A stretch of DNA of 33,115 nt from Synechococcales cyanobacterium S06 (lineage in GTDB: Bacteria; Cyanobacteriota; Cyanobacteriia; Cyanobacteriales; JAABRE01). Below the pieces are notes generated by a model, which saw nothing but the letters and a program-made list of their open reading frames with translations, was not told where the DNA came from and searched no databases. Both the position numbers and the translations under genes were made by a program. How positions within the stretch are numbered: position 1 is the first letter of the stretch; the number at the start of each line of letters is the position of its first letter. Positions 25,995-33,115 of the stretch are shown here, piece after piece. The stretch lies in the NCBI GenBank assembly GCA_011391125.1, contig JAABRE010000054.1:1-33115 (forward strand), read 5' to 3'.

Positions 25995-26192
25995 ATGGAT
26001 ACCAATAATCAAGCAAGAGCTTTAATGATGCGTCATCACCACGTTATCAAAAATCGTCAACAATCATTATTGAGTCGTGCATCCGCAGAAATCGGCGTTG
26101 AATTTGATGGCGAATATAGTGGTGGTATTCAAGGCAAACCCCATTCTAGTTTCTCTACTTCCTACGATCGCAGTGGCGCAACTTTAAGCTAA
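25995..26192 (+). CDS. Small conserved-looking protein of unknown function
   Basis: A 65-residue polar protein. It starts MDTNNQARALMMRHHHVIKN, with three consecutive histidines, has a basic NRQQSLLSRAS stretch, and ends with an acidic/Gly/Ser tail (EFDGEYSGG, then SSFSTSYDRSGATLS). GGAGAT lies six bases upstream of ATG 25995, a -10-like box lies further up, and a strong terminator follows at 26260-26281. The well-formed expression signals make it a real gene. I do not recognise a domain; there is no membrane segment. Confidence 0.75.
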   Translation: MDTNNQARALMMRHHHVIKNRQQSLLSRASAEIGVEFDGEYSGGIQGKPHSSFSTSYDRSGATLS

Positions 26193-26259
26193 AATTCAAT
26201 GATAATTAATGAAATTTTGACAACTTAGCTTAATTAATAATGCAAACATCACAAAAAAC

Positions 26260-26281
26260 GGGTATTCTCAAGAGAATACCC
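26260..26281 (+). terminator. Rho-independent terminator
   Basis: GGGTATTCTC-AA-GAGAATACCC is a perfect 10-bp stem followed by AATTTTT, 67 bases past the stop of the small gene at 25995. Confidence 0.85.
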
Positions 26282-26382
26282 AATTTTTATGGCTAAAAAT
26301 TGGCTAAGGTGGGCAAAAATTACCTATAATTAATGTTAATCTAATTAACTTTTGTTTTGCTCACCTTCGGAGGTTTTATGAT

Positions 26383-27723
26383 ATGAAAAATTGTCGTCAA
26401 TTCGCTTATTTAGCTTTATTAGAAATTTATCAAAAAGGTGCTTATACTGATATTTCTTTAAACAAAATCTTAACAGAAAATCAGATTAATTTAGTGGATA
26501 AAGGGTTAATTTGTGAGTTAGTTTATGGGATTGTTAGAAGACAGAGAACTTTAGACCATTTAATAACTCAGTTTAGTAAAAAAACGGCTCAAAAACAACC
26601 TTTATCTTTAAGGATTATTTTACAAATTGGTTTCTATCAGTTACGTTATTTAAACCAAGTTCCACCTTCGGCTGCTGTTAATACCAGTGTGGACTTAGCT
26701 AAGATTAACCAATTAGGTAAATTGTCGGGGGTTGTTAATGGTATTTTACGGGAATATATTAGAAAGTCAGAGTTAAATGATCCTTTAATTTTACCCAATA
26801 ATGACGTAGCAAAATTAGGGATTTTAACCAGTTTTCCTGATTGGATTATCCAAAATTTTCTCACTCAAATTAGACCAGATGAAACCGAAAAATTATGCCA
26901 CTGGTTTAATCAAACTCCGACTATTGATCTCCGAGTTAATATTCTTAAAACTACCTTAGACGACTTAGAAAAACAGTTTCTTGAACAAAACATTAAAGTA
27001 GAGCGAATTAATAATTTACCCCAAGCTTTAAGATTAAGTCAAGCTAGTGGCAATATTGAAAAATTCCCCGGTTTTACCGCAGGTTGGTTTACTGTCCAAG
27101 ATGCCAGCGCCCAATTAGTCACCCATTTTCTTGATCCTCAACCCGAAGAAGTAATCATCGACGCTTGCGCTGCCCCGGGGGGAAAAACTACCCACATTGC
27201 CGAATTAATTGGTGATCACGGCGAAATTTATGCCTGTGATGTTTACCCCAAACGTTTACAAAAAGTACAGGAAAATTGCGATCGCCTTAGCTTAAAATCC
27301 GTTAAAATTCAATCAGGAGACAGTCGAAAACTGCCCCAATTTAATAGTTTAGGCGATCGAGTCCTGTTAGATGTGCCTTGTTCGGGTTTAGGCACATTGC
27401 ATAAAAGGCCAGATATTCGGTGGCGACAAACACAGGAAAAAATCCAAGAAATAGCGCAATTACAACAGGAATTATTAGAAAATAGCGCAAATTGGGTGAA
27501 AAAAGGCGGAATTTTAGTTTATGCAACCTGTACAATTAATAAAGCCGAAAATGAGGCTATTATTGAGCAATTTTTAGCAAAAAATCCTGATTGGGAAATC
27601 GAACCACCCTCCTTTAAATTTCCTTATGTTAACTTAGTAGAGTCAGAGAAATGGCTTAAAATTTGGCCACATAAATATAATATGGATGGCTTTTTTATGG
27701 TTAAATTACACAAAAAAGGATAA
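26383..27723 (+). CDS. rsmB: 16S rRNA (cytosine-967-C5)-methyltransferase RsmB
   Basis: Methylates C967 (E. coli numbering) of 16S rRNA using S-adenosylmethionine. In 446 residues: an N-terminal NusB-like RNA-binding domain (about 1-135, with LICELVYGIVRRQRTLD) and a C-terminal methylase. The latter shows DACAAPGGKTTHIAE (SAM motif I), DVPCSGLGTLHKRPD with the release cysteine Cys333, and YATCT with nucleophile Cys383. The family symbol sun is also used. A good site CGGAGG lies before ATG 26383; the ATG at 26378 is in a frame that closes after one codon. The next gene starts three bases after the stop, so they form an operon. Confidence 0.95.
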   Translation: MKNCRQFAYLALLEIYQKGAYTDISLNKILTENQINLVDKGLICELVYGIVRRQRTLDHLITQFSKKTAQKQPLSLRIILQIGFYQLRYLNQVPPSAAVNTSVDLAKINQLGKLSGVVNGILREYIRKSELNDPLILPNNDVAKLGILTSFPDWIIQNFLTQIRPDETEKLCHWFNQTPTIDLRVNILKTTLDDLEKQFLEQNIKVERINNLPQALRLSQASGNIEKFPGFTAGWFTVQDASAQLVTHFLDPQPEEVIIDACAAPGGKTTHIAELIGDHGEIYACDVYPKRLQKVQENCDRLSLKSVKIQSGDSRKLPQFNSLGDRVLLDVPCSGLGTLHKRPDIRWRQTQEKIQEIAQLQQELLENSANWVKKGGILVYATCTINKAENEAIIEQFLAKNPDWEIEPPSFKFPYVNLVESEKWLKIWPHKYNMDGFFMVKLHKKG

Positions 27724-27726
27724 ATT

Positions 27727-28128
27727 ATGGACACCAAAAAGTTACTTAAAATTCTCATCGGTGCAGCTTGGATTGATGGAATTATTCAGCCCGAAGAAAG
27801 AGTTTATTTACGGAAAATGGCCACCGAAAATGGTCTTGATGAAGACCAAGAAATTAAATTATTACTATCAGAAATTAAGCAAATTAAAGCGGAGCAATGT
27901 TATCAATGGTTAGAAGAATATTTAGGAGAAAAACCAAATGAAGAAGACTATCAACAATTAATGACGGCGATTAGTGCTTTAATTTATAGTGATGGTGAAG
28001 TGGATAGCGAAGAAGCCAAATTATTAACCAGATTACAACTGCTTGATCCCGCCAACGAACCTCCTCAAACTGTTTTTGATCGCCTCTTAAAAGGCATTCA
28101 AAAATTATATCGTCAAGCGATACAATAG
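27727..28128 (+). CDS. TerB-like (tellurite resistance B family) protein
   Basis: A 133-residue all-helical, acidic protein with the twofold pattern of TerB-like domains. The first half has ILIGAAWIDGIIQPEERVYL, the second AISALIYSDGEVDSEEAKLL, each with an Asp-Gly and acidic pair that could bind metal. Function is unknown in cyanobacteria; it is unlikely to be about tellurite as such. It follows rsmB after three bases and is almost certainly cotranscribed. A palindrome (28138-28161) follows. Confidence 0.8.
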   Translation: MDTKKLLKILIGAAWIDGIIQPEERVYLRKMATENGLDEDQEIKLLLSEIKQIKAEQCYQWLEEYLGEKPNEEDYQQLMTAISALIYSDGEVDSEEAKLLTRLQLLDPANEPPQTVFDRLLKGIQKLYRQAIQ

Positions 28129-28137
28129 TAATTAATA

Positions 28138-28161
28138 GTAGGTGGGCAATGCCCACCCTAC
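28138..28161. repeat. REP-like palindrome
   Basis: GGTGGGC-AAT-GCCCACC is a 7-bp perfect stem within GTAGGTGGGCAAT...CCCTAC, ten bases past the TerB-like stop. It may act as terminator although no T-run follows. Confidence 0.75.
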
Positions 28162-28194
28162 CGATAATAAAAGTTATTTTAAACAGCAAAAATT

Positions 28195-28941
28195 ATGACT
28201 ACTTTAATAGAAATTCCGGCCGTAGAATTACCCCCCACTGAGCTAATTTATGATGATGGAGAACCCATGGAAAGTAATCGTCACCGTATTGCCATGAATA
28301 CTTTAATTACCTCTGTTGAACAAGCATTTATTAATAAAAATGACTTTTTTGTCGGCGGTAATATGTTTATTTATTACAGCGTCAATCAAGTTAAAAACAG
28401 AGATTTTAAAGGACCAGATTTTTTTGTGGTTTTAGATGTCGAGAATACCGATATTTCTCGCAAAGCTTGGGTTGTCTGGAATGAAAATGGCCGTTATCCT
28501 GATCTAATTATCGAATTAATGTCACCTTCGACAGCGGAAATTGACAAAAATCAAAAGAAAGAAATTTATCAGAAAGTATTTAAAACTAGGGAATATTTTA
28601 TCTTTGATCCTTTTGATCCTAATTCCTTACAAGGATGGCGTTTAAACGGCGATTTCATCTATCAAGAAATACCAGCTAACGAAAATAATTGGCGTTTCTG
28701 TGAAACCTTAGATTTATGGTTAGGAAATTGGGATGGTATTATCCTCAGAGAAAAAGCAACTTGGCTGCGATTTTATGATAAAAATAGTAACTTAATCTTA
28801 TTACCAGAAGAAGTGGCCAAACAACAAATTTTAATTGCTCAAGAACAAAAGATCATTGCTCAAGAACAAGCTAGAAAAGCCGAAATTTTAGCTGCACGTT
28901 TACGGGAATTAGGCGAAAACCCCGATGAATTATTGCAGTAA
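28195..28941 (+). CDS. Uma2-family (DUF820) putative endonuclease with C-terminal coiled coil
   Basis: A 248-residue Uma2-family protein of the longer type. Core motifs are GPDFFVVLDVE, then YPDLIIELMSPSTAEID, a KKEIYQKVFKTREYFIFDP helix and strand, and LQGWRLNG. The C-terminal 45 residues (KQQILIAQEQKIIAQEQARKAE) are a charged, Gln-rich coiled coil ending LRELGENPDELL, a common tail in this family. The PD and E residues needed for a PD-(D/E)XK fold are present. It starts at ATG 28195 with no clear site. It lies between two palindromes (28138 and 28953) and directly before the type ISP-like gene, but no functional link is known. Confidence 0.87.
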   Translation: MTTLIEIPAVELPPTELIYDDGEPMESNRHRIAMNTLITSVEQAFINKNDFFVGGNMFIYYSVNQVKNRDFKGPDFFVVLDVENTDISRKAWVVWNENGRYPDLIIELMSPSTAEIDKNQKKEIYQKVFKTREYFIFDPFDPNSLQGWRLNGDFIYQEIPANENNWRFCETLDLWLGNWDGIILREKATWLRFYDKNSNLILLPEEVAKQQILIAQEQKIIAQEQARKAEILAARLRELGENPDELLQ

Positions 28942-28952
28942 AATAGTAATTA

Positions 28953-28977
28953 GTAGGGTGGGCCATTTTCACCCTAC
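28953..28977. repeat. REP-like palindrome
   Basis: GTAGGGTG (28953-28960) and CACCCTAC (28970-28977) form an 8-bp stem around GGCCATTTT. It shares its arm with the element at 22249-22312. Confidence 0.75.
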
Positions 28978-29028
28978 AGAAATTCAGCTTATCATGTTCA
29001 CTAATTAACTAAAATTACCAATTTAATT

Positions 29029-32000
29029 ATGTCTAAACTCTTAATTTCCCAATATCACAATGAAATAGCTAAAATCATTCAATATGGTGGTAGTCGTAAT
29101 GAAACCTCGATCAGATTTGCGTTTCAAAATTTACTAAATAGTTATTGTCAAATAAAGGATTTTATTTTAATTCCGGAATTAGCTTATAAACAGGAAAAAA
29201 TTCGACCTGATGGCACAATCAAAGATGCTTTAAGACTTGATTGGGGTTATTGGGAAAGTAAGGACCAAGATGATAATTTAGATGTCGAAATTCAGAAGAA
29301 ATTGGCCAAAGGTTATCCCGATGATAATATTTTATTTGAAGATTCCCAGACGGCAATTTTAATCCAAAATCGTCAAGAAACCCTGCGAGTTTCCATGACA
29401 AATATAGACGATTTAGATAAGATTATTAATACTTTTATTAATTATACTCGACCAGAAGTTAAAGATTTTCGAGAAGCAATTGATTCTTTTAAAGCAGATT
29501 TACCGACAATTTTAACCACCTTACGGGAGTTAATTGATAATACTCTCACTCCCTCACCCCCCCAACCCCCCTCTCTCTCAGAGAGAGGGGGGAGACTCCC
29601 CTCACCCTCTGGGATTCGGGTAGGGGGAGAGGGCAACAAAGAATTTCAGCAACGATTTAAGGCGTTTTTAAAGTTATGTCAAGAGTCAATTAATTCTAAT
29701 ATAACTTCAGAAGATGTGCGGGAAATGATCATTCAACATATTTTAACTGAAGACATCTTTTTAAACATATTTAATGAGTCACAATTTCACCGTGAAAATA
29801 ATATTGCCAGGGAGTTACAAAGATTAATTGAAACTTTTTTTACTGGTAATATTAAACGCCAAACTTTAAGCAGTATTGAAAGATATTATGGTGTAATTAG
29901 ACGCACTGCTGCTAATATTGTGAATTATCATGAAAAACAAAAGTTTTTAAAGGTGATTTATGAGAATTTTTATAAAGCTTATAATCCTTTAACTGCTGAT
30001 AGATTGGGTATTGTTTATACTCCTAATGAAATTGTTAAGTTTATGATTGAAAGTACGGATTATTTAACCCATAAACACTTTAATAAATTATTAGCTGATC
30101 CGAATGTTGAAATATTAGACCCTGCGACGGGTACGGGCACATTTGTCACGGAATTAATCGAATATTTGCCGAAGGATAAACTTAAATATAAATATCAAAA
30201 TGAAATTCATTGTAATGAGGTGGCGATTTTACCTTATTACATTGCTAACCTAAATATTGAGTATTCCTATAAACAAAAAATGGGGGAATATGAGGAGTTT
30301 AATAATATTTGTTTTGTCGATACTTTAGATCATACTTCTTTTCATCAGAAACAGGGCGATTTATTTGCAATGTCTTTGGAAAATACCACTCGAATTAAAC
30401 GACAAAATGACCGCAAAATATCAGTAATTATTGGCAATCCTCCCTATAATGCTAATCAACAAAACGAAAATGATAACAATAAAAATCGTGAATATCCCGC
30501 GATAGATAAGCGAATTAAAGATACTTATGTGAAGGAAAGTACCGCTCAAAAAACGAAGGTTTATGATATGTATTCCCGTTTTTTTAGATGGGCCACTGAT
30601 AGATTAAATGATAATGGAATTGTGGCATTTATTACAAATTCATCTTTTATTGATGCGAAAACTTTTGATGGTTTTAGAAAGTTAGTCAATGAAGAATTTA
30701 GCGAAATTTATATTATTGATTTAGATGGAGATGTCAGAAAAAATCCTAAAATATCAGGTACAACTCACAATGTTTTTGGTATTCAAACAGGGGTTGCAAT
30801 TAGTTTTATGATTAAGAAAATTAATAAAGAAAAAACACCTTGTAAAATATTTTATACTTGTCGTCCTGATTTAGAATTAGCAATAGATAAACTTAAGTTT
30901 TTATCTTCCCATAAACTAGATCAAATTAATTTTAAACATATACAACCAGATAAAAATAATAACTGGATTAATTTAGCAGAAGATAATGATTTTGAGAGTT
31001 TATTATCTTTAGCAAATAAAGAGACAAAATTAGCGAAAAAAATAAGTGATCAAAAAGCAGTTTTCAAGTTGTTTTCTAATGGTGTGGTAACTGCAAGAGA
31101 TGAATGGGTAACAGATGATAATTGTGAAAATTTAACGGAAAAAATACTGTATTTTATTAACATTTATAACTCTCTTAAAGAGCAAAATAACAACAATGAT
31201 TTAGATTATAGTATTAAATGGAGTGCTACTTTAAAAAATAACTTATCAAATTCTAGTAAGTTAAATTTTGATAAAAATTTGATCATTAAATTTTATTATC
31301 GGCCTTTTATTACTAAATTTTATTACTCAGAAAAAAGATTATCTGATAGATTGACTTCTAATCATTATGAGATATTTTCTAATAATTTAAGTCAAGATAA
31401 TATAGTTATAATTGTTAATGTAGGAAATAAATCATTTAATGTTATTGTTACGAATAAATTACCTGATATTCATACCAATGGTGATAGTCAATGTTTACCC
31501 TTATATACTTATGATGAAGAAGGAAACAGACAGGAAAATATTACTGATTGGGGATTACAACAGTTTAGGGACTATTATCAACCCTCACCCCCCCAACCCC
31601 CCTCTCTCTCAGAGAGAGGGGGGAGAAGACTTTCAGACAATTCTAACTCCCCTCACCCCGTGGGAGAGTGGTTGGGGGTGAGGGCAATCACCAAAGAAGA
31701 CATTTTCTATTACATTTATGGTGTGTTACATAATCCGAAATATCGCCAAAAATATGAGTTAAATTTAAAGCGAGAATTCCCAAGAATTCCCTTTTATGAT
31801 GACTTTAATCAGTGGAAAAATTGGGGTAAAAAATTAATGCAACTGCACATTAATTATGAGACAATTACACCTTATCCTGTGAAAAGAATTGACCTAACCC
31901 CCCCTAACCCCCCCTTGACAGGAGAGGAACAAAAAGCCACCCTTTCCAAGGGGGGTTGGGGGGTTATAAAACCCAAATTAAAAGCAGATAAAACCAAAGG

Positions 32001-32268
32001 TCAAATATTAATAGATGATGTCACCACTTTAACAGAAATTCCTCCCGAAGTATGGGAATATAAATTAGGAAATCGCTCCGCAATTGAATGGATTTTGGAC
32101 CAATATAAGGAGAAAAAAGCGAAGGATTCAACCATTGCTGAAAAGTTTAATAATTATTGTTTTTCTGATTATAAAGAAACCGTAATTGACTTAATAATGC
32201 GGATTACAACGGTAAGTTTAGAAACCATGAACATTATTGCCGAAATGAATCGAGAAGCTGTACAATAG
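29029..32268 (+). CDS. Type ISP-like restriction-modification protein without helicase
   Basis: One 1079-residue polypeptide that joins nuclease, methylase and specificity parts. An N-terminal PD-(D/E)XK motif is visible: Pro60-Asp61, then Glu76-Ser-Lys78. A helical spacer follows. The N6-adenine methylase has LDPATGTGTF (motif I, 363-372) and GNPPYNA (motif IV, 469-475). FRWATDRLNDNGIVAFITN and the later SGTTHNVFGIQTGVAI fit type ISP enzymes such as LlaBIII, and EDIFYYIYGVLHNPKYRQKY (891 on) resembles their C-terminal specificity domain. LlaBIII has about 1570 residues with a helicase between nuclease and methylase; none is present here. Three palindromic elements are inserted in frame (residues about 172-203, 852-886, 956-980). 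It starts at ATG 29029. Confidence 0.85.
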   Translation: MSKLLISQYHNEIAKIIQYGGSRNETSIRFAFQNLLNSYCQIKDFILIPELAYKQEKIRPDGTIKDALRLDWGYWESKDQDDNLDVEIQKKLAKGYPDDNILFEDSQTAILIQNRQETLRVSMTNIDDLDKIINTFINYTRPEVKDFREAIDSFKADLPTILTTLRELIDNTLTPSPPQPPSLSERGGRLPSPSGIRVGGEGNKEFQQRFKAFLKLCQESINSNITSEDVREMIIQHILTEDIFLNIFNESQFHRENNIARELQRLIETFFTGNIKRQTLSSIERYYGVIRRTAANIVNYHEKQKFLKVIYENFYKAYNPLTADRLGIVYTPNEIVKFMIESTDYLTHKHFNKLLADPNVEILDPATGTGTFVTELIEYLPKDKLKYKYQNEIHCNEVAILPYYIANLNIEYSYKQKMGEYEEFNNICFVDTLDHTSFHQKQGDLFAMSLENTTRIKRQNDRKISVIIGNPPYNANQQNENDNNKNREYPAIDKRIKDTYVKESTAQKTKVYDMYSRFFRWATDRLNDNGIVAFITNSSFIDAKTFDGFRKLVNEEFSEIYIIDLDGDVRKNPKISGTTHNVFGIQTGVAISFMIKKINKEKTPCKIFYTCRPDLELAIDKLKFLSSHKLDQINFKHIQPDKNNNWINLAEDNDFESLLSLANKETKLAKKISDQKAVFKLFSNGVVTARDEWVTDDNCENLTEKILYFINIYNSLKEQNNNNDLDYSIKWSATLKNNLSNSSKLNFDKNLIIKFYYRPFITKFYYSEKRLSDRLTSNHYEIFSNNLSQDNIVIIVNVGNKSFNVIVTNKLPDIHTNGDSQCLPLYTYDEEGNRQENITDWGLQQFRDYYQPSPPQPPSLSERGGRRLSDNSNSPHPVGEWLGVRAITKEDIFYYIYGVLHNPKYRQKYELNLKREFPRIPFYDDFNQWKNWGKKLMQLHINYETITPYPVKRIDLTPPNPPLTGEEQKATLSKGGWGVIKPKLKADKTKGQILIDDVTTLTEIPPEVWEYKLGNRSAIEWILDQYKEKKAKDSTIAEKFNNYCFSDYKETVIDLIMRITTVSLETMNIIAEMNREAVQ
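29551..29633. repeat. In-frame palindromic element 1 within the type ISP-like gene
   Basis: A GC-rich segment with ends CCCTCACCCC and GGGGAGAGGG and an inner hairpin CCCCCCTCTCTCT/AGAGAGAGGGGGG. It encodes a Pro/Ser/Gly/Arg-rich peptide (PSPPQPPSLSERGGR and following) between the nuclease part and the helical spacer. Confidence 0.85.
31582..31684. repeat. In-frame palindromic element 2 within the type ISP-like gene
   Basis: The left half is the same sequence as element 1, read in the same frame (PSPPQPPSLSERGGR), but the middle is different and longer. Its outer ends are CCCTCACCCCC and GGGGGTGAGGG. It sits just before the C-terminal domain. Confidence 0.85.
31894..31965. repeat. In-frame palindromic element 3 within the type ISP-like gene
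   Basis: A related but distinct 72-bp element: CTAACCCCCCCTAACC on the left, AAGGGGGGTTGGGGGGTTA on the right, encoding LTPPNPPLTGEEQKATLSKG and a short tail. It lies in a loop of the C-terminal domain. Confidence 0.8.
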
Positions 32269-32286
32269 GGTTAATTAATAATGATG

Positions 32287-32396
32287 TCCCCCCCTATCCC
32301 GAATCGCGAGGGAAAAGTAACCAAAATAGTCCTTATTTAAAACTACTACATTTAGGTAGTAATAACTGTTAACTGATAATTGATAACTGAAATGAC
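32287..32396. repeat. Intergenic repeat shared with 2638-2762
   Basis: Order of blocks: CCCCCCCTATCCCGAATCGCGAGGG, then TCCTTATTT, then ACTAC, then TGTTAACTGATAATTGATAACTG and AAATGACA. The last block overlaps the ATG of the GUN4 gene. Confidence 0.5.
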
Positions 32397-33012
32397 AGAA
32401 ACCGAACAATTTGCACAAATAAAAGAGTTACAAAATTCGATTAAACAAATCGAAAAACAATTAGAGGAATTAACTGAAATAGCAGCCTTAAAAGAGCGTA
32501 TTTTGCAATTAGAAAATCAGTTAGAATCTTCTTTAATCTTATTAAGTGATGTTTATCGCTATGGTAAATTAAAGGATTTCTTAGCTGCAAAAAAATGGCG
32601 AGAAGCTGATCAAGAAACCACGAAAATAATGTTAATTTTAGCAGGAGAAAATTCCCAAGAAAATGTGACTCCAGAAGATTTAGAAAAAATCCCCTGTGAT
32701 GCAATTAATGTAATTGATCAACTATGGTTAAAATATAGTGACAATAAATTTGGCTTTTTTATCCAATTAGAAATTTATCAAAGTCTTGGGGGTAGTATGG
32801 AAGCGATTATGACTCAAGATATGAGCATTTTACAAGCTGTGATGGACCAAACTGGTTGGCGCAAAAATGGTCAATTGGTTGATTATGGGGATTTTGATTT
32901 TCAGGGCGAAATGAAGAAAGGGGCATTACCCGGAGAATGGTGGTTTTCGCCTTATGGTGCAAAAATGGCCAACTTTTTTTTAGCCCGTTTAATTGCTTGT
33001 CAATTCAGTTAA
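32392..33012 (+). CDS. GUN4 domain-containing protein
   Basis: GUN4 proteins bind porphyrins; the canonical one stimulates magnesium chelatase in chlorophyll synthesis. Here 206 residues hold an N-terminal coiled coil (about 5-50, ELQNSIKQIEKQLEEL) and a GUN4 domain from about 57 to the end: YGKLKDFLAAKKWREADQET, IPCDAINVIDQLWLKYSD, FGFFIQLEIYQSLGG and ALPGEWWFSP. Cyanobacteria carry several paralogues, so this may not be the chelatase activator; the coiled-coil N-terminus argues for a paralogue. I choose ATG 32392; an in-frame TTG at 32380 lies within a repeat. The start codon directly abuts a STRR-like block. Confidence 0.85.
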   Translation: MTETEQFAQIKELQNSIKQIEKQLEELTEIAALKERILQLENQLESSLILLSDVYRYGKLKDFLAAKKWREADQETTKIMLILAGENSQENVTPEDLEKIPCDAINVIDQLWLKYSDNKFGFFIQLEIYQSLGGSMEAIMTQDMSILQAVMDQTGWRKNGQLVDYGDFDFQGEMKKGALPGEWWFSPYGAKMANFFLARLIACQFS

Positions 33013-33016
33013 CAGT

Positions 33017-33115
33017 TATAGTGATTCCAATTAAGATTAAAACAGTTGAAAAATAGGTTCGTAGTTGCGCTTTAGCGCTTCTTAGGACTAAAGTCCAACA
33101 ACAAACTAAAAACTT
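33017..33115. repeat. MITE-like element, runs off the window
   Basis: It begins TATAGTGATTCCAATTAAGA and continues through AAAATAGGTTCGTAG and a GCGCTTTAGCGC hairpin. That matches the reverse complement of the right half of the element at 285-410. Its far end is outside the window. It starts four bases after the GUN4 stop. Confidence 0.8.

Noticed and set aside
29542-29637. Frameshift or pseudogene signal in the type ISP-like gene
   Set aside because: The GC-rich segment looks alien but the frame is intact before and after it, with methylase motifs preserved, so insertion in frame is the better reading.

Overview
The window looks like a chromosomal segment of an AT-rich, chlorophyll-making cyanobacterium. 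Evidence: I count 13 copies of the HIP1 octamer GCGATCGC by eye, where well under one would be expected at this base composition. There are also a GUN4-domain protein, a stand-alone PCP_red (protochlorophyllide reductase-like) domain, a J-domain/DUF3143 pair, several Uma2 nuclease genes, heptamer tandem repeats and many small palindromic elements. The style suggests a chroococcalean relative such as Geminocystis or Cyanobacterium, but that placement is a guess.

Layout. Positions 1-2540 hold miniature elements, a 5'-truncated Uma2 remnant, a J-domain membrane protein whose stop codon lies in an inserted element, a DUF3143 protein and an intact Uma2 gene. Positions 2852-5909 hold class II fructose-bisphosphate aldolase, a phosphoribosyltransferase and an ABC ATPase. 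The ATPase partners a permease (6070-7773) across a 13-copy heptamer repeat. A secreted trypsin-like protease with 13 TPRs follows on the minus strand, then pgi, an SGNH hydrolase, an LCP cell-wall ligase, a small membrane protein and ilvC.

Positions 16153-18561 form a compact restriction-modification operon on the minus strand: an EcoRV-type endonuclease, an M.EcoRV-type adenine methylase one base downstream, and a phage-type Dam-like methylase. Next come typA, a duplicated leader with a truncated and a full-length copy of an unrecognised 319-residue protein, a candidate minus-strand small RNA, and an RTX/C-type-lectin protein. The right part has the PCP_red gene, the E2 subunit of pyruvate dehydrogenase, a small unknown protein, rsmB, a TerB-like protein, a third Uma2 gene, a 1079-residue type ISP-like nuclease-methylase and a GUN4-domain gene.

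The most unusual observations are these. Three GC-rich palindromic elements sit in frame inside the type ISP-like gene. The EcoRV-like system keeps all catalytic positions in register, and GATATC is scarce in the window. Leader and N-terminus are duplicated upstream of the 319-residue protein. A GC-rich structured small-RNA candidate lies at about 22011-22107. Related miniature elements lie at both ends of the window. All family calls come from reading the translations; no database search was run.
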